This document shows, in pieces, positions 4,942 to 6,897 of a stretch of DNA of 6,897 nucleotides. The position numbers and the translations under genes are program-made. Numbering within the stretch: the first letter of the stretch is position 1; the number at the start of each line of letters is the position of its first letter. The stretch spans positions 1 to 6,897 of the forward strand of contig JAUPWA010000075.1 in the NCBI GenBank assembly GCA_030916835.1, written 5' to 3'. The notes beneath the pieces were generated by a model that saw only the letters and a program-made list of their open reading frames with translations, was not told the DNA's origin and did no database searches. This DNA comes from Patescibacteria group bacterium (GTDB taxonomy: Bacteria > Patescibacteriota > Minisyncoccia > Phycocordibacterales > SBAW01).

Positions 4942-5184
4942 TTAGGCCTTGAGGAGCTTGGCGACCTTTGCCTTGCGGCGAGCTGCGGTGTTCTTCTTTA
5001 TAATGCCGCGCTTGAGTGCCTTATCAATAGCCTTGTAGGCTGCGGCGAGAGCCGCCTTGTCGCCCTTGGGAGCGAGGCGAGCCGCCTTGGTTGTGGCGCG
5101 CACAGCCTGCTTGCGCACCTGATTCATAGCGCGCTTACGAAGTGATTGGCGGTGGGCCTTTTTTGCACCTTTGGTGATTGCCAT
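4942..5184 (-). CDS. rpsT: 30S ribosomal protein bS20
   Basis: The product is an 80-residue, very basic, all-helical protein of the bS20 family (about 87 residues in E. coli), which binds the 5' domain and helix 44 of 16S rRNA during early 30S assembly. The opening MAITKGAKKAHRQSLRKR is the family signature, with the RxxN segment (RAMNQVRK, 18-25) and the C-terminal NTAARRKAKVAKLL (65-78). It starts at ATG 5182-5184. There is no Shine-Dalgarno site, and the predicted transcription start lies about five bases before the ATG, so initiation is probably leaderless or nearly so. It is monocistronic, with a promoter at 5196-5224 and the palindromic terminator immediately after the stop. Confidence 0.96.
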   Translation of the reverse strand: MAITKGAKKAHRQSLRKRAMNQVRKQAVRATTKAARLAPKGDKAALAAAYKAIDKALKRGIIKKNTAARRKAKVAKLLKA

Positions 5185-5195
5185 ATGTGCGAGGC

Positions 5196-5224
5196 ACTAT
5201 AGCAGTATTTTCTCCATTGCGCAA
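5196..5224 (-). promoter_or_regulatory. Promoter of rpsT
   Basis: On the minus strand TTGCGC (5219-5224), a 17-base spacer and TATAGT (5196-5201), preceded by TGC, form the best sigma-70 promoter in the window. The predicted start is near 5189, leaving a leader of only about five bases. The -35 is part of the palindrome TTGCGCAA (5217-5224), so it could be read from either strand. Confidence 0.75.
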
Positions 5225-5251
5225 TAACTGGCCGCGCGAGGGTAGGCACGG

Positions 5252-5257
5252 TAAGCT
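5252..5257 (+). promoter_or_regulatory. Possible -10 of ruvA-murE, start-codon proximal
   Basis: TAAGCT has the TA-N3-T pattern and ends six bases before the ruvA ATG at 5264. AAGGGG directly abuts the ATG, too close to work as a normal Shine-Dalgarno site. A leaderless ruvA transcript fits the pattern at the neighbouring genes, but this hexamer is a weak match and has no good -35. Confidence 0.3.
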
Positions 5258-5263
5258 AAGGGG

Positions 5264-5842
5264 ATGATAGGCAAGCTCACTGGGGTACTCGACTCGCTAG
5301 GCGCAGGCCAAGCCCTTATCGATGTCTCAGGTGTGGGCTATGTGGTGCGCGTACCCGCGGGCCTTGAGGGACTACTCCCCCCAAGCAGCGTCGTAACCCT
5401 CTTTATATACACCGCGGTGCGTGAAGATGCTATCGACCTCTATGGCTTTGCAACCAACGAGGAGCTTGGCTTCTTTAAACTCCTTATGGGCGTCTCGGGT
5501 GTGGGGCCCAAAACAGCACTCGGCATCATGAGTGTTGCTGATGTCTTGTCGCTAAAGCGAGCAATCGCAAAGGGTGACGCCGCAGCACTCACCTCGACCT
5601 TTGGTATTGGCAAAAAGAGCGCTGAGCGCCTCGTGGTAGAACTTCGCGATAAAATAAAACTGCTCCCTGCCGACACTACCCCGGACACACCTTCAGACGC
5701 CGATGTTATCGAGGCTCTGCAAGGTCTTGGCTACAGTGCGCTCGAGAGTCGCAAAGCGCTGCGCGATATCTCCCCCACCCTCGTGGGCACCCGCGAGCGC
5801 CTTGCCGCCGCTCTGCGCAACTTGGGCACCAACACAGCATGA
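5264..5842 (+). CDS. ruvA: Holliday junction branch migration subunit RuvA
   Basis: The product is 192 residues, within the usual 190-205. RuvA tetramers clamp four-way DNA junctions and load the RuvB motor during recombination and fork repair. The N-terminal OB-fold runs from residue 1 to about 62 (MIGKLTGVLDS at the start). The acidic pin region REDAIDLYGF (53-62) keeps E54 and D55, which in E. coli (E55, D56) help separate strands. Two helix-hairpin-helix motifs follow: MGVSGVGPKTAL (75-86) and FGIGKKSAERLV (113-124). An acidic, proline-rich linker at about 135-146 leads to the RuvB-binding domain III (about 147-190, VIEALQGLGYSALESRKAL). Its TGA overlaps the ATG of the next gene (ATGA), so the two are co-translated. 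ruvB and ruvC are not in the window. Confidence 0.97.
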   Translation: MIGKLTGVLDSLGAGQALIDVSGVGYVVRVPAGLEGLLPPSSVVTLFIYTAVREDAIDLYGFATNEELGFFKLLMGVSGVGPKTALGIMSVADVLSLKRAIAKGDAAALTSTFGIGKKSAERLVVELRDKIKLLPADTTPDTPSDADVIEALQGLGYSALESRKALRDISPTLVGTRERLAAALRNLGTNTA

Positions 5843-6897
5843 GACGCCTTATCCCAAAAAAACTACTTTCGCTCTATCATCTTGCGTTTGCGCTTTTGGG
5901 CGCCCGTTGGTATGGCAACCCCTCTGCACAACTATTTATTGTTGGGGTGACTGGCACCAAGGGCAAGTCGAGCGTTTCAGAGTTGGTACGCACTCTGTTT
6001 GCTGGTGCAGGATACAAAACCGCGCTTGCCTCGACCATACATTTTCGCATCGGCGACGACATAGAGCCCAACCTCTACAAAATGACGATGCCTGGCCGGG
6101 CCCGACTACAAAAGTTTTTACGAAAAGCACTAGACACTGGCTGTACGCACGCAGTTATAGAAATGACCTCTGAAGGCGCGGCGCAATTCCGCCACAAAGG
6201 GATAGAGCTCGACGCGCTCATCTTTACCAACCTACAGCCCGAGCACATAGAGTCGCACGGCTCTATGGAGGCATACGCTGCGGCAAAACTTTCGCTCGCG
6301 CAGCACCTTGCCGACTCACCCAAACGACCGCGCATCATAGTGGCAAATGCTGAGGATGCCTACGGACCTGCGTTCCTTGCTGTTCCTGTTGAGACCAAGG
6401 TGCCCTTTTCGCTCAAAGACGTTGAGCCGTATAACGTGGACGATACGAGTATGCGGTTTGTGTACCACCGCGAGGTGTTTAGTGTGCCACTGCCAGGGCT
6501 TTTTAACTTGCGCAACGTACTTGCAGTACTAAGTCTTGGTAGTGCTATGGGGATTGCTGTTGGGGTTATGAAAAAAGCGCTCGAGCACGTGGGGCCCATT
6601 AAGGGCCGCGTCGAGCGTGTCGAGGTTGGTCAAGATTTTGCGGTCGTTGTTGACTATGCGCACACTCCCGACTCACTTAAAGCGTTGTTTGAAACTTTTA
6701 GGAGCAGCAACCCCGACCACCGCATCATCGTTGTTATGGGCTCAACTGGTGGCGGGCGCGACCAGTGGAAGCGCCCCGAAATGGGCCGCATAGCCGACGA
6801 GTACTGTGATGTCGCAATATTGGCCAACGAGGACCCCTACGACGAAGATCCTCACAAGATTTTAGGTGAGATAGCGAATGGGTTTTCTGAGCACCAA
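5839..6897 (+). CDS. murE: MurE-like Mur ligase lacking the N-terminal domain, 3' end outside window
   Basis: There are 353 codons without a stop up to the window edge. Mur ligases use ATP to add amino acids to UDP-MurNAc peptides in the cytoplasm. Hallmarks are the P-loop GVTGTKGKSS (36-45, K in place of the usual N), TNLQPEHIESHGSMEAY (family TNLxxDHLxxHGS), K150 in AYAAAKLSL (the lysine carbamylated in this family), and the MurE signature VVDYAHTPDS (D272, Y273, H275, P277). NEDPYDEDP (330-338) lies where the third-residue specificity motif of MurE sits. It reads DPY instead of the DNPR of diaminopimelate-adding enzymes, so the amino acid added cannot be assigned. Canonical MurE has about 100 residues before the P-loop for binding the UDP end; here there are 35, with a hydrophobic stretch LLSLYHLAFALLGARWYG (9-26). 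I recall this short form from Patescibacteria. The substrate could therefore differ from standard MurE. Confidence 0.9.
   Translation, partial: MRRLIPKKLLSLYHLAFALLGARWYGNPSAQLFIVGVTGTKGKSSVSELVRTLFAGAGYKTALASTIHFRIGDDIEPNLYKMTMPGRARLQKFLRKALDTGCTHAVIEMTSEGAAQFRHKGIELDALIFTNLQPEHIESHGSMEAYAAAKLSLAQHLADSPKRPRIIVANAEDAYGPAFLAVPVETKVPFSLKDVEPYNVDDTSMRFVYHREVFSVPLPGLFNLRNVLAVLSLGSAMGIAVGVMKKALEHVGPIKGRVERVEVGQDFAVVVDYAHTPDSLKALFETFRSSNPDHRIIVVMGSTGGGRDQWKRPEMGRIADEYCDVAILANEDPYDEDPHKILGEIANGFSEHQ

Noticed and set aside
1..6897. CRISPR array, insertion sequence or TGA-recoding lineage
   Set aside because: No regularly spaced repeats, no transposase and no terminal inverted repeats were seen; TGA ends at least two genes.

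Overview
The window looks like a piece of a Candidate Phyla Radiation (Patescibacteria, probably Parcubacteria-type) genome. The reasons are a Mur ligase with no N-terminal UDP-binding domain that starts almost directly at its P-loop, a short bS20, very tight gene packing, and a divergent two-helix membrane protein of a kind I associate with these genomes. TGA is used as a stop (end of ruvA, end of the 1323..1772 gene), so this is the standard bacterial code and not the TGA-glycine code of Gracilibacteria or Absconditabacteria. The lineage is an inference from gene content; no intact rRNA gene is present.

Left part (1..1820), poorly characterised. Three minus-strand genes run leftwards as a probable operon: a 117-residue soluble protein, a 46-residue single-helix membrane protein, and a protein with an alternating beta/alpha pattern, weakly like phosphoribosylanthranilate isomerase, that leaves the window at base 1. 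All three have strong Shine-Dalgarno sites. Divergent from them is a strongly basic 149-residue protein on the plus strand, closed by a clean intrinsic terminator.

Middle (1821..2480). There is no protein gene here. The minus strand carries what looks like a structured RNA of about 430 nt with its own promoter and its own terminator. Several of its blocks match, in the same order, landmark sequences of the 5' domain of 16S rRNA, but with different spacing and new hairpins. It is either a decayed 16S fragment or a 16S-derived or 16S-mimicking RNA. It is the most unusual object in the window. Upstream of it on the same strand lies tRNA-Ser(UGA).

Right part (2519..6897), recognisable housekeeping and repair genes. 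umuD and umuC form a translationally coupled minus-strand operon encoding a self-cleaving UmuD-type peptidase and a Y-family translesion polymerase. They share a 48-bp promoter region with a divergent membrane protein gene. Then come tRNA-Arg(GCG), a 40-bp perfect palindrome serving as a two-way terminator, and rpsT (bS20) on the minus strand. Divergent from rpsT is a plus-strand pair, ruvA (Holliday junction branch migration) and a murE-like ligase (peptidoglycan precursor synthesis), with overlapping stop and start codons. In this right part -10 elements sit only 5 to 11 bases from several start codons and Shine-Dalgarno sites are missing, suggesting leaderless or nearly leaderless mRNAs, in contrast with the left operon.
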